DNA of 64,000 bases from Sinomonas sp. R1AF57 (GCF_002224485.1 NZ_CP022463.1:2832105-2896104); one strand, 5' to 3'; shown: positions 7,913 to 17,023, counted from the stretch's first letter. The notes: generated by a model not told the origin, from the sequence alone. Made by a program: numbers and translations.

Positions 7913-7983
7913 GCCTCCAGCCTACCCACTGTCGAGCGCCCCCTTTGACCCTGCCGCCAGACCCTGCCGCCTGCTCCACACGC

Positions 7984-9225
7984 TCAGTCGAACCACGGGT
8001 CGAGGCCGTGCAGGGGGAAGACCTCCTTGCGCGTGGCCATCACCGCACGGTCCACCGGATCGTTCGGGTTGAAGCCGATTTCCCACGAACGCCACCAGGT
8101 GTCCGCGCCCTCCCCCATCAGGGTCGGGGCGTCCTTCCCGTACCGTTCGCGGACGTAGTCGCGCCACGGCTGCGGCGTAGGCGTCTGCAGGTGGACCGGG
8201 TGGCCGGCGGCGATGCCCACGAGATGGGCCCACGCCCGCGGCACTACCTGCACGACCTCGTACCCGCCCCCGCCGGTGGCGATCCACCGGCCCTCGCAGA
8301 ACCGCCGGGCCAGGGCAGAGACGGACAGTGCCAGCTCCCGCTGGGCGTCGACGGTGACCTTGAGGTTGGTCAGGGGGTCGAGGTGGTGGGCGTCGCAGCC
8401 GTGCTGGCTGACGATCACCTCCGGCCGGAAAGCCTCCACGAGCGGCGGGACGACGGCGTGGAACGCGCGCAGCCACCCGGCGTCGCGCGTCCCGGCGGGC
8501 AGGGCCACGTTGACCGCCGTGCCCTCCGCCCCGGGTCCGCCGACCTCGCTCGGGAAGCCCGTCCCGGGGAAGAGCGTCAGGCCGCTCTCGTGGAGCGAGA
8601 TGGTCATGACCCGCGGCTCGTCCCAGAAGATCCGCTCGGTGCCGTCGCCGTGGTGGGCGTCGACGTCGACGTACAGGACGCGCCCCACGCCCCGGTCCAG
8701 CAGCCGCTGGACCGCGGCCGCGGCGTCGTTGTAGATGCAGAAGCCCGAGCCCCGGTCCGCCGCGGCATGGTGCATGCCGCCGGCGAAGTTCACCGCGTGG
8801 ACCGCGGAGCCCTCGAGGATCGCCTCCGCGGCGACGAGGGAGCCTCCCACGATGCGGGCGCTCGCCTCGTGCATCCCGGCGAACGCCGGATCGTCCTCGG
8901 TCCCGAGGCCGCGTTCCGGCTCGGGCCGGTGCGGGTCGGCGCTCACACGGCGGACGGCGGCGACGTACTCGCGCGTGTGAACGGTGGCGAGCTCGTCGTC
9001 GGAGGCGACATAGGGCTCGGCGACACTCACCCGCGGGAGGCCGAACAGGCCCAGGTCCCGGCACAGGCGGGCCGTGAGGTCGAGGCGGGTGGGGCTCATG
9101 GGGTGGTGCTTGCCGAAGTTGTACTCGAGGAGGTCCTCGCCCCAGACCACGCGGGTGGCGTACTCCGTCCGGACCACGGCGCTCGCAGACGTCGGAGCCT
9201 GCTGCGGCGGTGCACCTTCGGACAT
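7984..9225 (-). CDS. acuC: Acetoin utilization protein AcuC / class I HDAC-like deacetylase
   Basis: A 413-residue zinc deacetylase of the histone-deacetylase superfamily. The catalytic features are all present: the tandem His in GGMHHAAADRGSGFCIYND, zinc ligands in YVDVDAHHGDGTE, then SLHESGLTLFPGTG, VSQHGCDAHHLDPL and the final GGGGYEV glycine run with its transition-state Tyr. In Bacillus AcuC deacetylates and reactivates acetyl-CoA synthetase; an acs gene lies at 39965 in this window. The ATG at 9225 sits six bases after TAGCCT, suggesting a leaderless transcript. Confidence 0.92.
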   Translation of the reverse strand: MSEGAPPQQAPTSASAVVRTEYATRVVWGEDLLEYNFGKHHPMSPTRLDLTARLCRDLGLFGLPRVSVAEPYVASDDELATVHTREYVAAVRRVSADPHRPEPERGLGTEDDPAFAGMHEASARIVGGSLVAAEAILEGSAVHAVNFAGGMHHAAADRGSGFCIYNDAAAAVQRLLDRGVGRVLYVDVDAHHGDGTERIFWDEPRVMTISLHESGLTLFPGTGFPSEVGGPGAEGTAVNVALPAGTRDAGWLRAFHAVVPPLVEAFRPEVIVSQHGCDAHHLDPLTNLKVTVDAQRELALSVSALARRFCEGRWIATGGGGYEVVQVVPRAWAHLVGIAAGHPVHLQTPTPQPWRDYVRERYGKDAPTLMGEGADTWWRSWEIGFNPNDPVDRAVMATRKEVFPLHGLDPWFD

Positions 9226-9344
9226 GCGCCTAGGCTACCGGAAGGGCCTCCGCGTCCCGCTCCCGCGGGCGGTTGGTGGTTTACTGTGACACGTAGCGCC
9301 GCCCGGCACCCGGGCTGCCCGGACCTCCACAGGACGCGCATTCC

Positions 9345-10757
9345 ATGCCCGAGACCCCGCCGACATGGCATCCAGCCCCTGACCGGGAGGGCCTCGGTCC
9401 GCTCACGGGGCTGCGCGACGTCGTCGACCGGCTCGCCGCGTCCTCCCCCGCCCGCCTCGCGATGCTGGCGTTCGCCGTCGTGATCGTCGTCTTCACCTTC
9501 CTGCTCTCCCTTCCGGTATCGGCGGCCGACGGCGCGGTCACGCCTCTGCACGAGGCCCTGTTCACGGCCGCGTCCGCGGTGTGCGTCACGGGCCTCACGG
9601 TCGTCTCGACGGCGGTGCACTGGTCGTTCTTCGGCCAGTTCGTGATCCTGCTGGCCATCTTCGTCGGAGGCCTCGGAACCCTCACGATCGCCTCGCTCCT
9701 GACCCTCATGGTGAGCCGCCGGCTGGGCCTGCGCAGCAAGCTCATCGCCCAGGAGGCGCTGAACAACTCGAGCCGCCTCGGGGAGGTCGGCGAGCTGCTG
9801 CGGATCGTCATCATCACGTCGGTCGTGATCGAGGGCTCACTCGCCGTCGTGCTCACGGGGAGGTTCCTGAGCCTGGGCGAGGACTGGTGGCAGGCGGTGT
9901 GGCACGGGGTCTTCTACTCCATCTCCTCGTTCAACAACGCGGGCTTCACGCCGCACTCCGACGGGATCGTCCCGTACGAGGAGGACCTCTGGATCCTCGT
10001 GCCGCTGTCCGTCGGAGCCTTCGTGGGATCGCTCGGCTTCCCCGTGATCCTCGGGCTGCGCCAGTCCGGGCTGCGCTGGTCCAAGTGGACCCTCCATGTG
10101 AAGCTGACAATCCAGGTCTCGGCGATCCTGGTCCTGGTCGGGAGCGTGCTGTGGGGCTGGATGGAATGGGACAACCCGCGCACCATCGGCGCCATGGGAG
10201 TGGGCGACAAGCTCATCCATGCCGTCTTCGCGTCGATCATGACGCGTTCCTGCGGCTTCAACCTCGTGGACCAGAACCAGATGGAGGGCACCACGCAGCT
10301 GCTGACCGACGCGCTCATGTTCGCCGGCGGCGGCTCGGCGTCGACCGCCGGCGGCATCAAGGTCACGACCATCGCCGTTCTGTTCCTGGCCATCGTGGCC
10401 GAGGGCCGGGGCGACTCCGACGTGAAGGTCTACGGCCGGACCATCCCCCAGAGCGCGCTGCGGGTCGCGATCTCCGTCATCGTCGCCGGAGCGACCCTCG
10501 TGCTCGTGGGCTCGTTCCTCATGTCCGCGATCACCCAGCAGTCCCTCGACAGGGTCCTGTTCGAGGTCATCTCCGCCTTCGCGACCTGTGGGCTGAGCTC
10601 CGGCCTGAGCGCCGAGTCCCCGCCGGCCGGCATGTACGTCCTGACGGGGCTGATGATCGCCGGCCGCCTCGGCACGATCACCCTCGCCTCCGCCCTCGCG
10701 GTCCGCCAGCGCATCCAGCTGTACCACTACCCGGAAGAGAGGCCGATCATTGGCTAA
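9345..10757 (+). CDS. trkH: TrkH-family potassium uptake protein (channel subunit)
   Basis: A 470-residue membrane protein with about ten hydrophobic segments in the four-fold M1-P-M2 arrangement of Trk/Ktr channels. Pore-loop filters are recognisable: SAVCVTGLTVVS, ISSFNNAGFTPHSD, MTRSCGFNLVD and FATCGLSSGLSAE. It mediates K+ (or K+/Na+) uptake. Its stop overlaps the start of the regulatory TrkA subunit by 8 bp, so the two are translationally coupled and form one complex at the membrane. Confidence 0.93.
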   Translation: MPETPPTWHPAPDREGLGPLTGLRDVVDRLAASSPARLAMLAFAVVIVVFTFLLSLPVSAADGAVTPLHEALFTAASAVCVTGLTVVSTAVHWSFFGQFVILLAIFVGGLGTLTIASLLTLMVSRRLGLRSKLIAQEALNNSSRLGEVGELLRIVIITSVVIEGSLAVVLTGRFLSLGEDWWQAVWHGVFYSISSFNNAGFTPHSDGIVPYEEDLWILVPLSVGAFVGSLGFPVILGLRQSGLRWSKWTLHVKLTIQVSAILVLVGSVLWGWMEWDNPRTIGAMGVGDKLIHAVFASIMTRSCGFNLVDQNQMEGTTQLLTDALMFAGGGSASTAGGIKVTTIAVLFLAIVAEGRGDSDVKVYGRTIPQSALRVAISVIVAGATLVLVGSFLMSAITQQSLDRVLFEVISAFATCGLSSGLSAESPPAGMYVLTGLMIAGRLGTITLASALAVRQRIQLYHYPEERPIIG

Positions 10758-11448
10758 TCCCACTACCTCTGCAGCGGCCGCGAGCCGCCGCCCCAATCCC
10801 AACGCGCCCGTGCTCGTGGTCGGCCTGGGCCGGTTCGGGTCCGCCACCGCGGAGCAGCTCGTGAAGCAGGGCCGCGAGGTCCTCGCGATCGAGCGCGACG
10901 TCGACCTCGTCCAGAAGTGGTCGGGGACGCTCACGCATGTGGTGCAGGCCGACGCGACGAACATCGACGCGCTCCGGCAGCTGGGCGCCCAGGAGTTCCA
11001 GTCCGCGGTGGTGGGGGTGGGCACCTCGATCGAGTCTTCGGTGCTGATCACGGCGAACCTCGTGGACCTCGGGATCGAGCACCTGTGGGTGAAGGCGATC
11101 ACTCCCTCGCACGGCAAGATCCTCGCCCGCATCGGAGCGAACCACGTGATCTATCCCGAGGCGGACGCCGGCGTGCGCGCCGCGCACCTCGTGAGCGGGC
11201 GCATGCTCGACTTCATCGAGTTCGACGACGACTTCGCCATCGTGAAGATGTACCCGCCCAAGGAGACCCAGGGCTTCACGCTGGCCGAATCGGCGGTGCG
11301 CTCGAAGTACGGCGTGACCATCGTCGGCGTGAAGAGCCCCGGCGAGGACTTCACGTACGCGCAGCCGCACACCAAGGTCACGAGCCGGGACATGCTGATC
11401 GTGTCCGGCCACGTGGACCTGCTCGAGCGGTTCGCCGCACGGCCATAG
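10750..11448 (+). CDS. trkA: TrkA-family potassium uptake regulatory subunit
   Basis: A 232-residue cytosolic gating subunit. The N-terminal RCK/TrkA-N Rossmann domain has VLVVGLGRFGSATAEQL and the acidic ribose-binding end of strand 2 (REVLAIERD), then VVQADATNIDALRQLG. A TrkA-C domain fills residues ~150-230. It binds NAD(H) or ATP/ADP and gates the TrkH pore. It starts with TTG at 10750, overlapping the trkH stop by 8 bp. Size fits a single-RCK KtrA-type subunit. Confidence 0.92.
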   Translation: MANPTTSAAAASRRPNPNAPVLVVGLGRFGSATAEQLVKQGREVLAIERDVDLVQKWSGTLTHVVQADATNIDALRQLGAQEFQSAVVGVGTSIESSVLITANLVDLGIEHLWVKAITPSHGKILARIGANHVIYPEADAGVRAAHLVSGRMLDFIEFDDDFAIVKMYPPKETQGFTLAESAVRSKYGVTIVGVKSPGEDFTYAQPHTKVTSRDMLIVSGHVDLLERFAARP

Positions 11449-11513
11449 GCTGTACCACCCCTGTCCCGCACGACGGCGCGTGGCCGGCTGCCGCCCGCCG
11501 GCGGCGGTTGCAG

Positions 11514-12344
11514 TCAGAGGCGGCGGAGCACGGCGTCGAGCATCTCCTCGGTGAGCCTGCGGGTCGAGGTGTTGTGCGGGCTCACGTGGTAGCAGCCGAG
11601 GAGCCGCACCTCGCCGCCGTTCGGCAGGCCGAGCCGTGCCTCGGCGCCATGCCCGAACGGCGGCTTGGGCCGGGGCACGGTCCAGCCGAGGCGCCGGGCC
11701 GCGGCGAGCACGGCGTTCCACGCCACTCCCCCGAGGGCCAGGACCGCGTCGAGCCCCGGGGATGCGGCGGTGAGCCCGAGGTCGCGGTCGAGCCAGTGCC
11801 CGCACGCGGCGAGCTCGGACGGCGTCGGCCGGTTCTCGGGCGGAGCGCACCGCACTGAGGCGACGATGCGGACCCCGGTGAGCACCATCCCGTCCCCGGC
11901 GCCCGTGGAGGCGGGCTGGTTCGCGAAGCCGGTGCGGTGCAGGGCCGCGTAGAGCCAGTCGCCGGAGCGGTCGCCGGTGAACATCCGACCCGTCCGGTTG
12001 GTGCCGTTCGCCGCCGGCGCCAGGCCCACGATGAGGCGCGACGCCGACTGGTCGCCGAACGAGGGCCCCGGCCGGCCCCAGTACGGCTGATGGGCGAAGG
12101 CGGCCCGGCGCCCCGAGACGGCCACCGACTCGCGCCACGTGACCAGGCGCGGGCACGCCCGGCACACCGAGCTGAGGGCATCCAGGTCGCGGATCGTGGA
12201 GGCCGACGCCGCGAGGCGCGCGGCCTCAGCCGCGGTGTGCGCCACGGGCGTCTGCGCCGTCGCCGGGTCGCCCGGCCATCCCGTTCCCGGCGGCACGGGC
12301 GAGTCGAACGGCTGGCCCGTGATCGGATGGGGTTCGGCGTGCAT
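11514..12344 (-). CDS. Uracil-DNA glycosylase, family 5 (UdgB-like)
   Basis: A 276-residue iron-sulfur uracil-DNA glycosylase. The family-5 active-site motif [19 protein letters not shown] and the second motif [11 protein letters not shown] are clear. CRACPRL plus a later Cys pair fits the 4Fe-4S cluster typical of families 4 and 5. It removes uracil and other deaminated bases at the start of base excision repair. The ATG at 12344 follows TACGGT by six bases. It converges with trkA; the 65-bp space between is GC-rich with a short inverted repeat. Confidence 0.88.
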   Translation of the reverse strand: MHAEPHPITGQPFDSPVPPGTGWPGDPATAQTPVAHTAAEAARLAASASTIRDLDALSSVCRACPRLVTWRESVAVSGRRAAFAHQPYWGRPGPSFGDQSASRLIVGLAPAANGTNRTGRMFTGDRSGDWLYAALHRTGFANQPASTGAGDGMVLTGVRIVASVRCAPPENRPTPSELAACGHWLDRDLGLTAASPGLDAVLALGGVAWNAVLAAARRLGWTVPRPKPPFGHGAEARLGLPNGGEVRLLGCYHVSPHNTSTRRLTEEMLDAVLRRL

Positions 12345-12406
12345 GGCTCCACCGTAGCCTCGGGGACCACCGCGGCTGGACCGCCACTGCCGGGGCGGCG
12401 GGGAGA

Positions 12407-13228
12407 TCAGCGGGCGGTGGCGGCCGTCCCCGTGCCTACGAACTCCGCGAGGGCTCCCGCGAGGAGCTCTGGGGCCGTCATGTGGGCAGCGTGGCCCTGC
12501 CGCGGAAGCACGGCAACCCGGGCGTCCGCGAAGAGGCTGGCCATGGATTCGAACCAGGACCGCCGCATCGCTTCGGTCTCCGCCCCGACGATGAGCAGCA
12601 CAGGCACCGCGATCTGCTCTGTCGGCACTGGATCGGCGCCGTGCTCGGCGAGGCTTCTGAGTTCGCGCGGGATGGTGTGCGCCGACCTGAGCCGCCCTTG
12701 CCAGTTCGGTTGCGCCCTGAGAGCGGCCAGCTCCGAGGTTCGCAGGCCAGCGGCATGGGTCATGAAGAGCTCGAGCGCCTGTTCCCGGAGTCCGGCAGAG
12801 ACGAGCCGGTCGAGCTCGGCGATGAATGAGGCCGAGAACTGCTGCACACTGCGCGGCAGGAGTCCGCCCTCGTACAGCGCGAGGCTCGCGAGGTTCGGAA
12901 CCCGCGCGGCGGCGTGCAGGGCGAGGTATCCGCCGAAGGAGTGCCCATAGAGGTGCACCGGGCCGGGGAGTGCGGCGGCGACGGCCACAAGGTCGTCCAC
13001 CTCGGGCCCGATCCGGTAGGGCTCGACGTCTCCGCTCTCGCCGCGGCCGCGACGGTCGACGACGGCGACTGTCGCGTGCGGGGCAAGGAGTGGCACAACC
13101 CGGTCCCAGACGGTGTGGTCGGCCGCGGTTCCGGGGACCGCGAGCAGCGTCGGGCCCTCCCCGGTGATCCAGACGGCGATCAGCGTCCCGTCTGCGGAGG
13201 CGACAGTCACCCTGCGCGTCGGCTGCAC
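12407..13228 (-). CDS. Alpha/beta-fold hydrolase
   Basis: A 273-residue alpha/beta hydrolase. Seen: the oxyanion region [29 protein letters not shown], the nucleophile elbow in [14 protein letters not shown], and the catalytic His near [10 protein letters not shown]. Substrate unknown. The GTG at 13228 directly follows the TGA of the upstream hydrolase gene, whose last codons supply the GGAGG ribosome site. The two hydrolases thus form a coupled pair divergent from the HD/LuxR regulator at 14189. Confidence 0.85.
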   Translation of the reverse strand: MQPTRRVTVASADGTLIAVWITGEGPTLLAVPGTAADHTVWDRVVPLLAPHATVAVVDRRGRGESGDVEPYRIGPEVDDLVAVAAALPGPVHLYGHSFGGYLALHAAARVPNLASLALYEGGLLPRSVQQFSASFIAELDRLVSAGLREQALELFMTHAAGLRTSELAALRAQPNWQGRLRSAHTIPRELRSLAEHGADPVPTEQIAVPVLLIVGAETEAMRRSWFESMASLFADARVAVLPRQGHAAHMTAPELLAGALAEFVGTGTAATAR

Positions 13229-13229
13229 C

Positions 13230-14096
13230 TCACACCTCCATCCGCAGGCCGCTGGCGCTCGGCGAAGTGGAAGCCGAGCTTGGGCCTGCCGGTGTGCTGC
13301 GCACCGGACTGGTGCGCGCCTCCGCCCAGAGCGCCGCGAGCGACGCCGCCACGCGTTCCGGCTCGACCCGGTGCGGGGGATCGAAGTGGTGGCGGCCGGG
13401 GAAGACTTCGGGCCTGAAGTGCGGGAAGACGGCCGAGAGACGCTCGGCGACCTCGCCGTAGTCGTCCGGATTCGAGAGCGCCCCGAGCGCGAAGTAGACC
13501 GGCCGGTCGAACCGGGCGAGCGCCTCCCGGTCCAAGTCGTAGGTGGCGAAGGTGGCCAGGAAGGCGCGTATGCCGGCGGGCCGCTGGGCCATCCACGGCG
13601 GCTGCTCGCCGCCGCCGGTGGGCAGCCCGGCGGTGACCCCGGGACGGATGCCGAGCCGGACGAAGCGCCGCATGAAGTCCTCCGGTCCGAGCCCCTCGAG
13701 CTGGCGGTACTGCTCCCACAGCGCCCGGTGCGCCGGGCTCCACCCCCACCGGCCCGCCCACGCGGGCTCGAGGAGTGCGAGCGACTCAAGCCGTTCGGGG
13801 TGCTTCGCGGCGACGGCGAGCGCGGAGGCTCCCCCGCCCGAGTAGCCGACGAGGTGGAACGTGTCCCACCCGAGCCCGTCGGCCGTGCGCAGGACGCCCG
13901 CCACCTCGGTGTCGAGGGAGTAGTCCCGGGGTGGCGTCGGGCCCGAGTACACCTCGAGGTCCTTCGCGACAGCCTGGACGGCGTCGCCGAGTCTGGTGCG
14001 GAGCGCGGCGAGGAGCGCCCCGTAGGCCGGTGCGGCGGGGAGGACGCTGCCCGGGAGGAGGATCACGCGGTGGGTGGATGCTGGGGTGATGTCCAT
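13230..14096 (-). CDS. Alpha/beta-fold hydrolase
   Basis: A 288-residue alpha/beta hydrolase, distinct from its neighbour. Seen: HRVILLPGSVLPAAPAYG, nucleophile elbow FHLVGYSGGGASALAVAA, ESLALLEPAWAG, and the catalytic His in PGRHHFDPPHR. The end (~25 residues) is Ser/Pro-rich. I chose ATG 14096 (MDITPAS) because the 12 residues upstream look non-coding. Substrate unknown. First gene of a two-gene operon, 92 bp from the divergent HD/LuxR regulator that probably controls it. Confidence 0.85.
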   Translation of the reverse strand: MDITPASTHRVILLPGSVLPAAPAYGALLAALRTRLGDAVQAVAKDLEVYSGPTPPRDYSLDTEVAGVLRTADGLGWDTFHLVGYSGGGASALAVAAKHPERLESLALLEPAWAGRWGWSPAHRALWEQYRQLEGLGPEDFMRRFVRLGIRPGVTAGLPTGGGEQPPWMAQRPAGIRAFLATFATYDLDREALARFDRPVYFALGALSNPDDYGEVAERLSAVFPHFRPEVFPGRHHFDPPHRVEPERVAASLAALWAEARTSPVRSTPAGPSSASTSPSASGLRMEV

Positions 14097-14188
14097 GGAC
14101 CGAGTGTGTGCCCGGGGCTGTCCGGGCCGCATCGCGCGTTCGCGCGCCGGGGCTATCCGCGGGCGCCCCGCGGGGCGATGATCGGACC

Positions 14189-15709
14189 ATGACCGAGCCC
14201 CTGCGCCTCGCGGAGTTCATCGGGGCAATGTCCCTCGCGACGGACCTTGGCATGGGGCAGCCCCTCGAGCAAGGCCTGCGGACATGCCTCATCGCGCTCG
14301 AGCTCGCGGACGGCGCCCGCATCCCTCCCGAGGACCTGCGCACCGTGTACTACAGCGCCCTCCTGCGGTTCCTCGGCTGCACCGCGGACGCCTCTGACGC
14401 GGCGTCCCTCGCCGGAGGCGACGAGACGGCCCTCCGCGCGGCGATCGCCCCTGTCCTCGGGGCGCCGCCCGCGCAGTTCCTCAGGGCGGTGCTGCCGGCG
14501 CTGGGCGGCGGGACGCCGGCCCCCCGTCGCGCGGCGCTCGCCGCCCGCTTCCTCGCCACCGGGAAGCAGCGGATGCGCGAGGGCGTGCGGGCGCACTGCG
14601 AGGCTGCGGAGATGCTCGCCGTGCGGCTCGGGCTCCCCCAAGGGACCCGGGCCTCCCTGGCCGCCTCGTTCGAGGCCTGGGACGGCAGCGGGTTCCCGCT
14701 CGGGCTCTCCGGCGAGAGGATCCCGCTCGCGGCCCGCATCGTCTTCCTCGCCAGGGACGTGGAGGTGATCGGGCGGCTGCGCGGGCGCGAGGCGCTGGCG
14801 GCGGTGCTGCGCGAGCGGGCAGGCGCCGCGCTCGATCCGGAGCTGGCCTCGGCTGCCCTGGGCTCCCTGGACACCCTCATCGACGCCAGCCTGACGGATA
14901 TGCCGTGGGAGGCGGTGCTCGCGCGCGAGCCCCGGCCCGTCGCCTCGATCCCGGCTGATCGGCTCGACGAGGTCCTGACCGTGTTCGCCGATTTCGCCGA
15001 CCTCAAAGACCCGGCCCGCGCGGGCTTCTCCCGGGATGTGGCCGCCCTCGCCGCCGGGGCGGCGCCCGACCACCGGGCCGTCCTGCACAGCACCGGCCTG
15101 GCCCAGGATCTGGGTCGCGCCGCCGTCCCCGCCGGTCCAGCCGGTACTGCGTCCCCAGCCCATGACGAGCGGCTCCGGCTCCACCCCTACTACAGCGAAC
15201 GGATCCTCGGGCGCCTCGCGGCCTCCGCTCCCCTCGCGCGGCTGGCCGGCATGCACCATGAACGCCTCGACGGGTCCGGCTACTACCGCGGAGCCATCGC
15301 GGCCGAGATCCCGTGGGAGGCGCGCATCCTCGCCGCAGCCGACGCCTTCCAGACCCTCCTCCTCGCACCGCCGGGGCGTCCAGACGAGGCCCGGACGCCC
15401 GCCCGGGCGGCGGAGGGGCTCCTGCGGCTCGCGCCGGCCCAGCTCGACGCCGACGCGGTCGACGCCGTGCTGGCCTCCGCAGGCGTGCGGTCACGGCGGA
15501 CGCGCCCCGCATGGCCCGGAGGGCTCACCGAGCGCGAGGTGGAGGTCCTGAGGCTCCTGTGCCGCGGCGCACGGAAGAAGGACGTCGCCGCGGCACTGCG
15601 GATCTCGCCCAGCACCGCCGACCACCACGTCCGGCACATCTATGGCAAGATCGGCGTCTCCTCACGTGCGGCGGCGACCCTGTTCGCCGTCGAGCACGAT
15701 CTCCTCTAG
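14189..15709 (+). CDS. HD-domain (degenerate HD-GYP) protein with C-terminal LuxR DNA-binding domain
   Basis: A 506-residue regulator. Residues ~130-200 and ~255-420 are two HD-GYP-like regions. The second keeps HHERLDGSGYYRG but has FSRDVA and AQDLGRAAVP where active enzymes have HSRRVA and HDLGR, and the first has FEAWDGSGFP without the His. So most metal ligands are gone and it is probably a sensor, not a cyclic-di-GMP phosphodiesterase. Residues ~440-506 are a LuxR/GerE HTH (LTEREVEVLRLLCRGARKKD, then ISPSTADHHVRHIYGKIGVS). It is divergent from two alpha/beta hydrolases, its likely targets. Confidence 0.85.
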   Translation: MTEPLRLAEFIGAMSLATDLGMGQPLEQGLRTCLIALELADGARIPPEDLRTVYYSALLRFLGCTADASDAASLAGGDETALRAAIAPVLGAPPAQFLRAVLPALGGGTPAPRRAALAARFLATGKQRMREGVRAHCEAAEMLAVRLGLPQGTRASLAASFEAWDGSGFPLGLSGERIPLAARIVFLARDVEVIGRLRGREALAAVLRERAGAALDPELASAALGSLDTLIDASLTDMPWEAVLAREPRPVASIPADRLDEVLTVFADFADLKDPARAGFSRDVAALAAGAAPDHRAVLHSTGLAQDLGRAAVPAGPAGTASPAHDERLRLHPYYSERILGRLAASAPLARLAGMHHERLDGSGYYRGAIAAEIPWEARILAAADAFQTLLLAPPGRPDEARTPARAAEGLLRLAPAQLDADAVDAVLASAGVRSRRTRPAWPGGLTEREVEVLRLLCRGARKKDVAAALRISPSTADHHVRHIYGKIGVSSRAAATLFAVEHDLL

Positions 15710-15770
15710 CCCGTCCCGGTACGGGCGTGGGGGGCGGGCGCGGGGTCGGTCAGTCGAGCTCGCTCAAGGG

Positions 15771-16601
15771 TCAGTCGAGTTCGCGGGTGATCTCGTGGGA
15801 CCGCTCGGCGGCCGCGCGGGCGCCGTCGGCGATGATGGCGGGCAGGCCGCGCTCCTCGAAGACCGCGATGGCCCGCTCGGTGGTCCCCTTCGGGCTCGTG
15901 ACGGCGCGGCGCAGCGCCACGGGGTCCGCACCGGGCTCGGCGAGCATGTGGGCGGCGCCCACCACCGTCTCGCGGGCCAGCTTGAGGGCGAGGTAGGGGT
16001 CGAGCCCGAGCGACTCCCCGGCCTTCGCCATGGCCTCGGCGAGGTAGAAGACGTACGCGGGGCCCGACCCGCTCAGCGCGCCCACGGCCTCGACCTGGTC
16101 TTCGGGCACCTCGACGACGAGGCCCACCGACTTGAAGAGCTTGACGACGCGTTCGACGTGGTCGCGCGAGGCGTTGGTGCCACCCGACACCGACACGACG
16201 CCGTGCCCGAGCCGCGCGGGCGTGTTCGGCATGGTGCGGACGACCGGCTGGCCGGCGGGGAGCGCCTTCTCGAGCTGGGCGATCGAGACGGCCGCGGCGA
16301 CGCTGACGACGATGGCATCGGGACGCAGCGCGGATGCTATCTCGCGGGCGACGTCGGCGATGCCGACAGGCTTGACCCCGAGGACCACGACCGAGGCACC
16401 GCGGACCGCCTGAGCGTTGACGTCGTCGTCCTCCGCCGTGGCCATGGCGGTCACCCCGTACCGCTGGGCGAGCTCCGCGGCCCGCTCGCCCCGGCGCACA
16501 GTGGCCGTGACGTCCGACTTGGGGAAGCCCGCCGCGAGGAGCCCGGCCATGATGGCCTCGTTCATGGACCCTGTGCCGAGGAATGCGATGTGATTCGTCA
16601 T
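15771..16601 (-). CDS. proC: Pyrroline-5-carboxylate reductase
   Basis: A 276-residue NAD(P)H-dependent enzyme for the last step of proline synthesis. Seen: the Rossmann GFLGTG-type start (HIAFLGTGSMNEAIMAGLL), VVLGVKPVGIADV, VVRTMPNTPARLGHGV and the C-terminal signature GSGPAYVFYLAEAMAKAG, then VTSPKGTTERAI. The ATG at 16601 has AGGA at fitting distance; an ATG at 16610 is also in frame. Bases 15748-15763 repeat the last 16 bases of the gene region, a small tandem duplication. Upstream lies a structured non-coding region. Confidence 0.95.
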   Translation of the reverse strand: MTNHIAFLGTGSMNEAIMAGLLAAGFPKSDVTATVRRGERAAELAQRYGVTAMATAEDDDVNAQAVRGASVVVLGVKPVGIADVAREIASALRPDAIVVSVAAAVSIAQLEKALPAGQPVVRTMPNTPARLGHGVVSVSGGTNASRDHVERVVKLFKSVGLVVEVPEDQVEAVGALSGSGPAYVFYLAEAMAKAGESLGLDPYLALKLARETVVGAAHMLAEPGADPVALRRAVTSPKGTTERAIAVFEERGLPAIIADGARAAAERSHEITRELD

Positions 16602-16706
16602 GCTGCCCATCCTGCCAGCCACGGGGTGCGGCCCGCATTCCCAGCATCCTCCCATGCGTCCCCAAGGGCCCTCACAAGGTCGGTCCTTAGAGTAGTAACT
16701 ACCTCA

Positions 16707-16842
16707 CAGGGTGCGAGTGATGGGGCGACCGGCCTCCCCCCAAGGCCGGCCGCCACGGCACTGGCAGTTCGAGTTTCCAATCCCCTCGGGATTCGCTCGA
16801 CTGCCAGTGCCGAACTCATTTAAGAACCGGATGTGCACCCTG
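16707..16842 (+). ncRNA. Candidate structured RNA, copy 1 (three-way junction with C6 loop)
   Basis: A closing helix CAGGGTGC (16707-16714)/GCACCCTG (16835-16842) encloses two hairpins. Hairpin A (16724-16754) has a 10-bp stem with one mismatch and loop TCCCCCCAA. Hairpin B (16756-16812) has 17 bp with one bulge plus an inner 6-bp AATCCC/GGGATT helix. The 5' core GGTGCGAGTGATGGG recurs in copy 2. A TAGAGT -10 box (16688-16693) lies 13 bases upstream. No coding potential seen. The C6 loop recalls the actinobacterial 6C small RNAs, but the layout differs from what I remember of that family. Confidence 0.6.
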
Positions 16843-16916
16843 CTGATTCTCAGACTTCTCTCAGAGAAATCGGGGCTTCCCTTGAGGGACGGCCCCGTAC
16901 AGTGGAATTACTCATT

Positions 16917-17023
16917 AGGTGCGAGTGACGGGTTCCACCGGTCAGCCGGCTGGACCCCGAGCGCCGGGCGGCCAGGAGATTTCCCCCCAATGTCTCCTGC
17001 AGGCCGCCCGGCGTCCCGCATCT
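16917..17023 (+). ncRNA. Candidate structured RNA, copy 2 (three-way junction with C6 loop)
   Basis: A closing helix AGGTGCG (16917-16923)/CGCATCT (17017-17023, one G-U pair) encloses hairpin A2 (16930-16957, ~11 bp, TCAG loop) and hairpin B2 (16962-17013). B2 has a perfect 12-bp stem CGCCGGGCGGCC/GGCCGCCCGGCG and an inner AGGAGA/TCTCCT helix topped by a loop with six C. The 5' core GGTGCGAGTGACGGG matches copy 1 at 14 of 15 positions. TACAGT (16898-16903) could be its -10 box. Together the copies fill the 460-bp gap between proC and the isomerase gene; the rest of the gap shows no gene. Confidence 0.58.

Noticed and set aside
12407..13789. 460-residue version of the first alpha/beta hydrolase
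   Set aside because: The N-terminal ~190 residues overlap the second hydrolase in another frame and are low-complexity. GTG 13228 with the GGAGG before it fits the conserved hydrolase start.
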